Of a stretch of DNA of 64,000 nucleotides, positions 32,256 to 42,628 are shown one piece after another; position 1 is the stretch's first letter, and the number at the start of each line of letters is the position of its first letter. The translations under genes were made by a program, and so were the position numbers. The notes beneath the pieces were generated by a model. The model saw only the letters and a program-made list of their open reading frames with translations. It did not search any database and had not been told where the DNA came from. The stretch is from Blasia pusilla (Eukaryota; Marchantiophyta; Marchantiopsida; Blasiales). The DNA is taken from positions 15,438,001-15,502,000 of the forward strand of contig CM114272.1 of NCBI GenBank assembly GCA_050084515.1. The letters run 5' to 3'.

Positions 32256-33962
32256 TCAAGGGTTTCGAGCATGGTCATAGCCCTTGTAGTAAAACATCTG
32301 GATCCATCCGCATAGCCACCAGCCTAACAAACCACAAATTGCAGCGAAGCTGATCGCTTGGAGTCGGTGGGTTACGTTGCTTAAAATGGCACCGCTGCCA
32401 AGAGAAACTGCAGCCAATACAAAAAGCACTTTCCTGGCCAAGACGAAATTTTCACTAGCCTTTCTGCAGACCCTGCAGTGCTTAGTGTGAGAGTTGTAGC
32501 GGTCAAGTAAATCTTCTTTCTTGGTGATAAGGGGTGGAAGACTTGGATCAACTCCCTCGGCCCATTGCACCCCTTTGCCCCCATACCTGTTGAGCCACTG
32601 CCTGAAAGCTCCGACGTAGCGATCTGCTGTGGTGGGCATGAAGTAGACATTCTTCCAATTTTCGACTTTACCATCTGTCTTCAGTCTCAAGTACCGCTCC
32701 TGTTCGTGCAACAAACTCGCATCTCCGTCCAGTAAATTCAGCATCATTTGATGGTCCAACCATCTCGGGAAGAAATGATACCATTTCGGTCCACTCGACA
32801 AGCCTGTCATAAAGTTCCTTGCATTCACCACTACGATCCGGCAGTTTCCTGGGGTCGTCGGAGTACAGTAAGTCGTTGTTGCAGCTCGGGCGCCTTTAAT
32901 ATTTTTCAATTCGAACTCGTAACTGAAACGGGCAGGGGCATGGAATGTATGAATCGATGGGGGACCTACTGGTTTCTTCATCTCCGCGACAAACCCAGTG
33001 GACCCAGAAGTCTTTACCTCCAGATCCAAATGCGTTGCTTGGTCGCGCTTCCCCATGATTCCTCCATTTACGTTGTGATGAGCCACGGGGATATGACTTG
33101 GATCAGATAAATTCTCCATACCTGTATCATACCCGTATGGCAGGTCGCGGAAAGTCTCCACTGCAACCCATCCCTCACCGTCAGTTCCAGGAGCGATTGG
33201 AGGCACGGTTTGGCTTGCCAGTTCCTGTGAGTACTCATCAGGCCACACGAAAAGCATTCGACCTTTCACCATGATTGGCAAGGCGACAGCTCGGGACTTA
33301 CTCTGATCACATGCCTTGCTTTCTGAACCTTCCGTCCTGGCTTGGGGAATCCTGTTACAAGAACCATCTCCTCTGAAACTCCAGCCATGATATGAACACT
33401 GGATACAGCCCTGTTCATCTACCCGTCCTTCCGACAGGGGAGCCATTCGATGAGGGCACACATCCAGAACACAGTTCCATCTTTCCTTGTCATGCCAGAA
33501 GACCACCTTGCGCCCCAGAATGTAGAAAGGATATGGTACTGACTTATCCAGGTCCTGTTCCCCGATGACGGGATACCAGTTCTGCTGCCAATTGAATGTG
33601 CTTGTATGCCCATCGTCTGTTGAAGCTACCGGCTCTTCGATCAGATTTTCCCCCTTCTCCTCTGCTGTTACTGACGCCCTTCTAACCCATGATGCCTTTC
33701 CGGGTCGAGCTCGATTCTGAATCCACAGGCGCAGAACCTTCTCTGCCAGAACGAAGGATGAAGGACATGATTTTGATCCGTGCTCAGCAGCATGGTACCA
33801 GCACCTTCGCCTTTGAGAAGTCCCTCTCTCGATTACGGACACTGTGAGCGCTCGTCGCTTTCCCCCATGACTGCTTACCTTCCAGTGAGCTTGGATCGCT
33901 GCGGCGCCGGTGGCTTGGACTCCATCAGATGCAACAGCGTGAAGAGCTTGGAGATTCTGCAT
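32256..33962 (-). CDS. Rieske oxygenase, PAO/TIC55/PTC52 family
   Basis: The 568-residue protein is uninterrupted. Residues 1 to about 100 are Arg/Ser/Ala-rich with few acids, fitting a plastid transit peptide. The Rieske [2Fe-2S] site is C169-P-H171 with C189-S-Y-H192. The mononuclear iron site fits E283-x3-D287-x2-H290-x4-H295. Near the C-terminus C496-x2-C499 is the redox motif that separates the PAO, TIC55 and PTC52 group from bacterial relatives, followed by two hydrophobic segments (about 506-526 and 534-557). Members oxidise chlorophyll derivatives in plastid membranes; pheophorbide a oxygenase opens the chlorophyll ring. I cannot say which subgroup this one belongs to. I chose the ATG at 33962; two codons further upstream the open frame has only TTG. 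Confidence 0.9.
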   Translation of the reverse strand: MQNLQALHAVASDGVQATGAAAIQAHWKVSSHGGKRRALTVSVIERGTSQRRRCWYHAAEHGSKSCPSSFVLAEKVLRLWIQNRARPGKASWVRRASVTAEEKGENLIEEPVASTDDGHTSTFNWQQNWYPVIGEQDLDKSVPYPFYILGRKVVFWHDKERWNCVLDVCPHRMAPLSEGRVDEQGCIQCSYHGWSFRGDGSCNRIPQARTEGSESKACDQSKSRAVALPIMVKGRMLFVWPDEYSQELASQTVPPIAPGTDGEGWVAVETFRDLPYGYDTGMENLSDPSHIPVAHHNVNGGIMGKRDQATHLDLEVKTSGSTGFVAEMKKPVGPPSIHTFHAPARFSYEFELKNIKGARAATTTYCTPTTPGNCRIVVVNARNFMTGLSSGPKWYHFFPRWLDHQMMLNLLDGDASLLHEQERYLRLKTDGKVENWKNVYFMPTTADRYVGAFRQWLNRYGGKGVQWAEGVDPSLPPLITKKEDLLDRYNSHTKHCRVCRKASENFVLARKVLFVLAAVSLGSGAILSNVTHRLQAISFAAICGLLGWWLCGWIQMFYYKGYDHARNP

Positions 33963-35284
33963 TTGCAACGCGTAAGCTTTTCTTCAATTCTCTCCTTGGA
34001 CAATGGAAGAGACTGTACACCACACAAATTTCTCAAATCCTTTCTGCAGCTGATCACCTCACTTCTTTATCCCTGCCAGCCACGACACGCAACCGTTTCC
34101 ACGACAATGCGACAAAGACCGCATAACCACAGCACGTTTCCTTCCTTTCGGAAAACCTTTCTCCATGACGCTTTGTGTGCCCGGATTTCCTGCTCGACTC
34201 TTAGATACAATTCCATAAAGTGCATCTAAGATTCAGGCTACTGGCATTCCCTTTAAAAGAGCCGTGTGGGCTCCGTATTCCATACCTTGCTCATGGAATG
34301 CTGCAACTCTCACCAAACCCATAAATCACTCATCTCCGTCTCCTCAACTGGGCATACGTCGCGTGCAGTACTGTGGGGGTATTCTATGGTGAGTGCTATA
34401 ATGATATTCTACTAGTCGTACCAGTGCGTGCCATGCCGAGGAGGTTAATGCCTTTGTTTCAAATTAGCGGATGGGACTAACTCTTTAGATGTCATAGATG
34501 AACACATGTCACAAGAAGAAGCCAACCCGAAAAGCTAGAAGCCTTATTTGCAGAGACATTGCGAAATCTAAGTATAGTGATCCATTGTTGGAAGATGGCA
34601 AATAGATGATAGTCCTCATGAGGATTTTGCCATGCTCCTGATTATAGTCTCGACAAACCTAGGATGAATGAGGAATTGACATCTACATAGATCAAAAGGC
34701 AATCTAGAATCTGAATCAGGGCATCCGAATTTACCCTAATAATATCTTAGAAGCTACGATTGAGTGCTTCAAAGGCATGGCACTAAGTCAAAAATGCTTT
34801 GTCACATTATGAAACTTTCAATTTTCCTAGTGTGATAATTTTCTTAGATTTCATAAAGATACTTATGAAGATTCCTTACTATCTTTGTAGCTCAAAAATA
34901 AAAACGCTTTCATCCTCCCAAATAGGTCAATATATTATCTTACCTCTTAAAGATTAAGTTTAGTGCCTACATTTATGATTCTCTTTTGCTTAGGATAAAC
35001 GCTTAGATTGATTTCTTGGAATAGCACTTGCTAAGTTGTAGCACTTTAACTAGACAACTCCTAGACAAGTAATCCTAGCTTGCTCTTCTAATTCTACTTT
35101 GTCGATCCTATGTATCTTCAAAATATTCTATTTCATACTCGTAAGGATTTAGTCCTTGGATTTCTTATATGTCGAAGGCACTTGATTTTTTCATAAAATT
35201 TTCGAGATGAAGCTTTTCCCTCTCAATTAATTAACTTTCATCAAGCCTAGGATTCTACTTGCAAAGAAAGAATGAGATCCCAAA
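33963..35284. other. Rieske promoter side and AT-rich intergenic DNA
   Basis: Bases 33963-34400 lie upstream of the minus-strand Rieske gene and should include its 5' leader and promoter; a T-run TTTTAAAG on the minus strand near 34250 is the only TATA-like signal. From 34450 to 35284 the sequence is AT-rich with no recognisable coding or repeat structure. Confidence 0.35.
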
Positions 35285-36020
35285 CTCTCTCTCCTTGGGT
35301 ATATCCTTTTCCTCTCCCCAAACTCTCTCCCTTGGTGACTTATATACGTAGGTCACCTCCTCAACCCTAACCTACAATAGTGGGTCAAGAGGCACTTTCC
35401 AAAAAAGAAAGTTCTACTCTACTCAAAATCAAGGTTGCACATGGACAAAGTCCGTGTCCGTGAACATGCCCATGTCCACTGATTTATGACCGTCCCTAGG
35501 ACGGACATTTCTGTGCGGGCACGAGTACCACACGGCCGGCACCCGAGCCCATAGTGTAGACTCGGACTGGCCGAGATCGCACCTATTTTATAGCCCGTCC
35601 GCGGCTCGTGGCAAGCCTGCAAGGCAGGCAGAACCCCCATTGGACGCAAGGCCTAAGAGGGCCTTCCACGGGCTTTATACGAGCTACAAAATAGGTGTGG
35701 TGTAGGCCAACCCCCCAAATCTACATTATGAGCTGAGCAGGCTCAAGGGCAAGCTTAGGTGTGGACGGGGGACCCTTTGGGCATATCCGTACTTGTCCAT
35801 TTTTGTGAAGCCTTGCTCAAAATAGGGAACTTACCCGAAATGGTAAACTCCTCAATATAACTCCAAATGAGCCAAAAATAAGGGATAACTTGCATACTCA
35901 AGTTACTATGGTCCTTAGAAAGTCATACTAGTCCTCTTAGGATTGATGTCTCACCTTGCCTCATACGTTGTGGAGATAGTCTTCGTTCCATTACAAGCCT
36001 ATAAAAGATGTGACGACTAC
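35285..36020 (+). repeat. repeat family A, copy 2 (split by a MITE)
   Basis: The left part (35285-35429) matches family A from AACTCTCTCC to CTACTCAAAAT; the right part (35816-36020) resumes with ATAGGGAACTTACCCGAAATGGTAA and runs to AAAGATGTGACG. Between them lies the hAT-like insertion at 35430-35815. The other two copies give the unbroken order, which confirms the insertion. Confidence 0.7.
35430..35815. mobile_element. non-autonomous hAT-like MITE, 386 bp
   Basis: Its ends are inverted copies: CAAGGTTGCACA-TGGACAAAG on the left, and CAAGGCTTCACA-AAAATGGACAAG read from the right. An 8-bp direct repeat CTCAAAAT flanks it (35422-35429 and 35816-35823), the duplication length typical of hAT transposons. 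It has no transposase. The other copies of repeat family A carry the uninterrupted sequence at the same place. Confidence 0.87.
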
Positions 36021-38059
36021 TTTACACGTAGGTATCCCTACATAAAATACATTTTTATCACTATCTATATACTCATAAACATAATACACCATACTCCTTA
36101 CTTTCGCTTCTTCCTTGATTTTACTCCTATCGAACATTCATCCAATTTGGTCTAGAATCAAGCAACTCTTACTCAAAATCAGCACCTAAGTGCCCACACA
36201 CTTGCTGACTTGCCCACACTCAATCAGGTCACGATTGACAATGATTTCCTCACTAGAATCATCTCAAGAACTCCGTCCCTACAATCTGATCCTTAATTTC
36301 TTCACTCTTGAGCAACTCCACCAGGCTCAATACGTGCAAGCTACATTGTATCACGGATCCCAACATGGATTTGATCCTTAAGGAAGGAAGGTCCAAATGA
36401 GCTTCATCTGAGATATACCCCCCTGGGCACCTTCATGGGTAATCTGTACACATAGTTCACCTCCCTCCTAGTAGGTCACTACCAACCTATAGTACACAAG
36501 TACTAACTCTCTAACAACTACATATGTGGTTCCCTCATGAGACCAACTACCAACTAACCCACAACCCTATAGGTCCAAGTGGAGCCATTTATGGTTGGGA
36601 AGGTCAACCTCTCCAAGGTTGCCACTCTCCACTCTCCACCACTCTTAGGAGGTGACCTACACTGGTAGATCACCTCCTAAGAGCGGGTCACATATGACCT
36701 TTCAAAATAGGGAAGTACAAGACCCCTCTAAGGCCTCAATATTATCTCGCTCTACACCTTATCTACCATGATGTAGTGCCTACATGTTTGAAATTTTGAC
36801 AGAAAGAGCATTTTTTTGTACAAAATTGTAGTGAAGTTTCCCTTGAGTTAAGACTAAAGACTCAATATCGGAAGTAAAGACGGATACTTTACCAAAATTT
36901 GTGAGAACATGGAATGAAGGAACTTTGATGATATGACAATAGATAGTAAGAGATTAAGGACTGTCTCGGAGGAGTGAGAATTATGTAAAAGTAGGAAAAA
37001 TACTGGAAAAGAAGTTAGAGTAAGAAGCGCGTTTAGGAATACCGTAGGAGGAATATTGGTGAAGACTGTCAATGAAGATTGTAAAAGTTCTTCTTTACAA
37101 CAGAAGATTTAAGGGAGTGTTTGTGCGAAGAAAAGGTACAAAGAACGAAGACCAAAGATCCAAGAGCGAAGGCTAAGAAATCTAAGAAGGAAGAGGAAGA
37201 AGAAGAGGAATCAAAGAGCCTTCACAAAGCGAAAAGGTGTATGAAGAATAGGAATAGAAAGAAAATGAATATTTTGGAAGAAAGCAAAAGGAATGAAAGT
37301 TGAAGAAGAGGACTCTTCGCAGCGACAGTAGGATAAGAGTCTTTGCAAAGATAGGATCGCGAAGATAGGACTGCGAAGACTGTAAGTAATGAATCGTTGC
37401 GGCGGTTTCAGAAGCCGGAAATGGAGCGGCGCAACGGTTCAGAAGGAAGCGGAAATGAAATGCCAAGGCAACCAACTGACTTAGGAAGATGAAGGGTTGG
37501 AGAATTTGAACCGAGGAGGGTAGGCTTATCAGTTAGAAATCTAGAGTAGAATGGGAAGATCAATCGGAATTGTAAGAGACTGTTTAAAGAATAGAGCATA
37601 AGGGCACGGGGTCATTCCCTTGTATCTTGAGTTTACCAGCAGTCTTGATATATTGTGTAAGGAGTTCTTTGGGGATGATCCAAGCCGAAGAGTCTTGTAC
37701 TCTTTGAAGCTTGCAATACTTTCTAGTTCTTTCCACTCTTTGATACAAAAGAAATGTCTTCTCTCATGCTATCTGATGTGCGGAGTTGAGTGTAAAACCT
37801 TATTGGGTTGTAGTAGGGATGAGAGTTGAGTCTTGTGATTTCGGAATTCCAGAAGATAATCAAGAAGAGCGTAGGAAAGTTCTTAGACAGTGAGTAACTT
37901 GCCTTGACAGATTCAGTTTTGAGAGTAGGATGAGCCGCTCCTTCTTGAGGTCTTCGTTAAAACTTTCTTATCCAAGATTCGCAAGAGTCTTTGTTATCCA
38001 AGATTCGCAACAGAACCATTGCTCCGTTGCCTCATGCAAACACGTTTAACAAAGAGAGA
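36021..38059. other. gene-free DNA, one hairpin
   Basis: No supported gene. Short frames at 36854-37475 and 37121-37303 are low-complexity (Lys/Glu-rich or their complement) and I reject them. At 36642-36683 two 19-bp arms (CTCTTAGGAGGTGACCTAC and its near-complement) pair with one mismatch around ACTG. Between 37600 and 38040 the GAAGA/TCTTC-rich composition hints at degraded LTR sequence, without boundaries. Confidence 0.35.
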
Positions 38060-38402
38060 ATGAGCTCCCAAGCTCTCTCCACGGTAACAAATGCTTGCAC
38101 ATCACCTCCTTCGCTCATGGCCTGCTCTAGGAGGTAAAGGGTCATTTCCCAAAGTGGACATTCAACTATGCTTAAAATGGTAGCTTACTCAAAATAGTAA
38201 GTTTCTCTATATGGCTCCAAATGAGCCGAAACAAAGGGAAAACCTACTCTTTCAGGTTATCCATGGCCTCAACAAGTCATCCTCTACCTCTTGATGTTGT
38301 CCTCTAATATTCTCAAAGACGCTCTAGTAGATCTTTTTGATCTATCCTAAAAGATGCGACACGTCCCTCTACTGAGCTTCCATCCATCCTTCTTCACTAC
38401 CA
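38060..38402 (+). repeat. repeat family A, copy 3
   Basis: Matches copy 1 over its whole length from GAGCTCCCAAGCTCTCTCC to AAAAGATGCGACA, including TATGGCTCCAAATGAG and the GACGCTCTAGTAGATC block. After it, a short stretch leads to the target duplication of the next LTR. Confidence 0.7.
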
Positions 38403-38406
38403 TAGT

Positions 38407-39134
38407 TGTCGCGACCCTCGTAACAAAATAAGCGCCAAGCAAAACATCAAAACTCCAGCGGGCTTACTCTAGGATGGTTTGCGTGTTGGAGTGGTCTCTT
38501 GGAAGAGACACAAGAGACAAAGAATTGAGAGGCAGTCTCATTCTTCTTGGCCCTCAACCCAAAAGAGTGGCCTCAACATCCCTTACCAAAAGATGGGGGG
38601 CAGTAAGAGAACCCTAGAAGTTCTAGTATAGGGAATAGGGACCATCTCCAAGAGTACTTAGGACTCCAACCCCACTTTGGGGTGTTGAGGGGTGATCCAA
38701 GGGCTCGGAATGGATCGGGAGTTTTGGCGTTGGGATTCAAAACCTGAACGAAGTCCAAGAGAGTGGATTTCGGAGGTCCCTATTAGATTCCAATCGAGAG
38801 GCTCGTTTAGTTGGGTCTGAGTTTGGGGCTCGTGTGAGGTCCATTAGACAGTTGGAATCGCTAGGCACACGAACACTATTTTAGGTGTCTAGACTAACTA
38901 GAAAGTTTGTCCCAAGTCTTGGAAGATTTTTCCCGTGTTGGGAAGCTAGGAATTAGGGAAGGTTGAGCTTGATGAGTTGCCAAGTCGAGAAATCGGTGGG
39001 TTGGAAGGTTGATTGACCCAAACCAAACTAACGTGAGTGTGTTTGGCTGTAGATCAGTAATGAGAGTGTATCCTATTGAAATTACGCTTCCGCAACACTA
39101 AAGATTGACGTTCAAAAGGAGTAGGCGCATGAAA
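38407..39134 (+). mobile_element. solo LTR, Ty3/gypsy-like, shortened copy
   Basis: It begins TGTCGCGACC and its end (CGCTTCCGCAACACTAAAG...GTAGGCGCATGAAA) is the counterpart of the 1002-bp LTR at 7100-8101. The flanks carry ATAGT on both sides (38402-38406 and 39135-39139). It is 728 bp, so it lacks about 270 bp of the longer copy, mainly in the middle. Terminal bases have mutated (GAAA for GACA). Confidence 0.8.
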
Positions 39135-39149
39135 ATAGTCTAGGTGGAT

Positions 39150-40760
39150 CCATCAAAAATCTTGATTCATCCCACATTCCTGGGCTGTACGGCCCTGGTT
39201 TCCACACAAAGTGCACCAAATGTCCGCCCGCAACATTCCCGGCCGCCTCTACGGATCCTTTTGGATCGCCATCTGCACCTTTTACTCAACAAATCGCTTA
39301 GCTAGATCCTCCACCATCGCCTTGCGTCCTTCTCTCCTTTCCTTCCTTGTAGGGCTTGTGGATTTCCCCAAAAGCACCAAGGCTTGATCAATTCCTTGGT
39401 CTCTTTCCTTTGGTTGTCTTTGTCTCTTTGAACCCTTCTTTTTCCTCTTCGCTTGAGATGTTTGGTTGTCAGAGTCTTGGGAATCTCTGGGGTCTTTGTT
39501 GGAGCTTATCAAAAAAGAGTCTTTGTCCAAAGACAAAGATGAAGAGTTTGAAGATACGGAGTTCCATGATGAAGACTTCATCCGTCGATGTCGCTTTTGT
39601 CTATTTCTATGGGATTTTTCCGACGCTTAACGCAAAGATTCTAATCCCTGCAAGCAAGCGCCTACCCTCAAATATGTAAAGATCACAACCGGCCCTGAAA
39701 AGAAAGAAGGGGTCGCTTCTTTTGCAGGACAACCATTTACTCAATTAGGTTTGGAATGAAGAGGTACTATGTATAGATTATCCTTCTACGTGATTGTCAC
39801 CTGCTCACTTTGGTTTAGTTATCTTATTCCTAGGACTGTGATACCGGCGGCGACTCCGCCAAAGATATGATGGCTTCCAAAGAGTTCCTTTTCCCCCTTC
39901 TGCAATACCGGGCCATCCCCTTCGACAAACGTGAGAAAAAACCAGTCCACTAGCTGCAACACGGTCATATGCTCCAACTTATTCAACAGATTTTGGAATC
40001 GTTGGTTGTATTTGTGAAGTGTTTCCCTCCTCTTTCGTTTCAAATCGCAAAGCTTGGTAAGAAGTTGTTCCTTAAACTCTAGATCCTTGAATTTGTGTAA
40101 GAAGGATTCTAGCAACGTTGCTCACGTTGTTAGAACGATGTTAGAAACGTATGGTTGTGGCCAAGAGACCATTGTACCACTGATTGGCTCTTTGTTTCAA
40201 CAAATCCAAAATGCCTCTCGACAATTCGTCCTCTGTGCTTTCCCCATTATCCTTGGCCACATGAGTGAATTCTAATACAAAATTTTCCACCTCCTCCCTA
40301 AGGCTTTGACTTCCTGCAAAGATGGGATATCTCAACCGAGTTTTTCTTGGCTGCGTCATCATGCCAAGAGTCTCCTCTTCACACGAAGTGCTGACTCTTC
40401 TTGATGGTGGTGGCAACGGTGCTCATAAAAGTTCCACTCCTCTCCTCAAGGTAGGAAAAACTGGTCCTTTGCGCTTGGGGTCCCCAAACAGATTCCACGA
40501 GTCTTGCCCTCTTGGTCGTTCAGGTGAAGGTGAGGCTTGCAGAGATGTACTCGTCTGCCGTCTTGTCCCTAGCGACCTTGACCTCGGGCGGGGACTTTGA
40601 GATGGCCCTGAGGATCTCCACGGATGTTACCCTCTTCTATGTTTCCTTCTTCTTTCAAGATGTTGATCTTGTATATCAGACAGGTTGGTTCGTTGTGGCC
40701 TCATTGGATTTGACAACACCTTCCCGGCCTGGTTCTTCCTCTGATATAACTCCATGAGCT
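39150..40760 (-). pseudogene. Ty3/gypsy gag remnant
   Basis: On the minus strand, frames from about 40416 to 39282 read as a gypsy gag: N-Q-W-Y-N-G-L, then E-S-F-L-H-K-F, L-L-T-K-L-C-D-L and L-H-K-Y-N-Q-R-F-Q-N-L-L, the pattern of the Retrotrans_gag domain. After a Ser/Lys-rich linker a zinc knuckle near 39205 reads C-T-L-C-G-N-Q-G-R-T-A-Q-E-C, with Arg in place of the metal-binding His. A frame break separates the two halves of the domain. No protease or polymerase follows. Confidence 0.75.
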
Positions 40761-41829
40761 TCTTTCACCTCACTCAGTCCTACCACTTCTTCCCACAAAT
40801 CCAATCCACAGTGTTGTGATGGCCATTCTTCCCATAAGATTAAACATAGAAAAACATCAATCTATGGATACTTGTTTGAATCAAGGTTTAGGGGTTAGTG
40901 GTATAATTCCCCGAGCAAGAAAACAATTACAAAAAATCCATAGAAAAAGAGATGAAAGTCACATTAAAATTTTCTGAACCAAATTTTATGAAGAAAAAAA
41001 GAAGAAAGTAACATAAAACATCCATAATTTCTTTTGAAGAAAAACAAGAAAGCCCTTAGGAATTATTACAATAGAATCCTGTAAACCATTTGGAAATCTC
41101 TTAAATGAGCTACCCTCTGAAATCATCTACATTTTTCAAGAAGACATCAAGAATTTGGAACTATAATTCTGAAGTCATTTTGAAATCCAGAAACCCCCAC
41201 CCCTTCTATGCAGACGGCAAAATATCCAACTTTTAAAAGATTAGACTTCAAAGTTTAACATATAGAGTTGGTCCACAATATGGGCAAAAGCGAAGGTCCC
41301 ATGGAATCTACCATGTTTACACTACTTCGTACATTATCCTAATGGCCCCCATGGGACCTTCACTTTAATAAGGTGCATGTGGGCATGACGGCTAGATCCC
41401 ATAACCGGTCTAGGACTATCCCAAAAGCTTAGAGTATCCTTCACAAATTAATCTAAATCGGTCCCAAAACCATAATCTGTACATCATGAATAAATCTCAT
41501 ATTAATCCAAAAACCATCACCATTAGTAGTGAATACCCATTTCTCGGGGTTGCAAATCCTGATTTCCAAGGAGAATTTTCCACACCCAATTGTGATAGGT
41601 GGGAAAATTCTCGCAGAAGTGTCCATTCTCTAGGATGAAATTGGTTTAGGAACGCCAAAGTATCTTATAACTTAAAGCAAGGGTGTACTTGGCAGCTTGA
41701 AGGGGAGTAAAGATGAATGGAGTAATCTAAAGGGGCGCGGACACCCATTGTTCCATGCATCTCATGAAAAGCATGAATCTGGACAAAAGACATAATTGGT
41801 GGAGCCGACTTGAGAGTAGACCGACCGAC
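40761..41829. other. gene-free DNA
   Basis: AT-rich, no domain, RNA gene or ordered repeat recognised. Confidence 0.35.
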
Positions 41830-42460
41830 CTATAAGCTTGTACTCAGCATCATGAAACGTGGAATTGTGAGAAATGGTGGCTCTTGAAGTCATCTCAAAG
41901 ATCTATGTCATGTGTCTAGATTCTCATTGCGATAATCCACAGTATGAAGTTCTCCTAAATTGGAGTTTTCTAAGTCCGCTAAATCATAAAATAAAATAAA
42001 ATGGCCAATATGTATATACACATCTTATAGCCATAATCAACATTGAGAAGTTCAACGAAGGAAATCCGTGAGAAGAACCATGCTCAAAGCCGTACTCAAC
42101 AGCATGAGGCTGACAAGCAAAGGCAGTTCTTGAAATTGTCGAGAGAGCATGGAATGCCTAAATTACACCCACACTCAAAGCCATTATCGACAGCCTGAAA
42201 TTGGCCAACGAGGTATTTCTTGAAGTCAGCTCAAGCAACACAATATGGCCGATGTGGGCTCAAATTCTCAATGAAATAATCAACAGCATGAAGTTTCCAA
42301 AAAGGATAGTTCTTGAAGCGATTTCAAGGGGCACGGAATGGTCAACATATGCCCACATTCTCAAAGCCTTGATCGACAGCATGAAGTTGCCAAAAGAGGT
42401 AGTTCATGATGTCTACTCAAGGAGCATGGAATGGCCTTCGAATATGCCCACATCCTCAAA
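41830..42460 (+). repeat. 93-bp tandem repeat with an open reading frame
   Basis: Units begin at 42083, 42174, 42267, 42360 and 42455, each with CTCAA(A/T)G followed by a CAACAGCATGAAG-type block and GTAGTTCTTGAAG; the spacing is 91, 93, 93 and 95 bp. Weaker, degenerate units reach back to about 41830. The 93-bp units equal 31 codons, and a frame of 131 codons at 42201-42596 stays open through them with a repeating I-L-x-x-I-I-x-S-M-K-x-P-K pattern. An earlier unit has a stop in that frame. I see a minisatellite first, a gene fragment second. Confidence 0.65.
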
Positions 42461-42628
42461 GCCAAAAATAAAATCTGGGCCTTTGCGTAAGTGGGAAGAA
42501 TACGGGGCACACAAATACGCCTCCATGGAGCGTAGTGCGAAGCCTTCTTCACAAAGTGCTCCGAAGTCAATGAATCATATTTTGAGAGGTGACTAGATTG
42601 GAAGATTGTCGAAGTTGTAGGGCACAAG

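Noticed and set aside
37121-37303. Lys/Glu-rich small ORF
   Set aside because: Low-complexity purine run; no ATG context or homologue.
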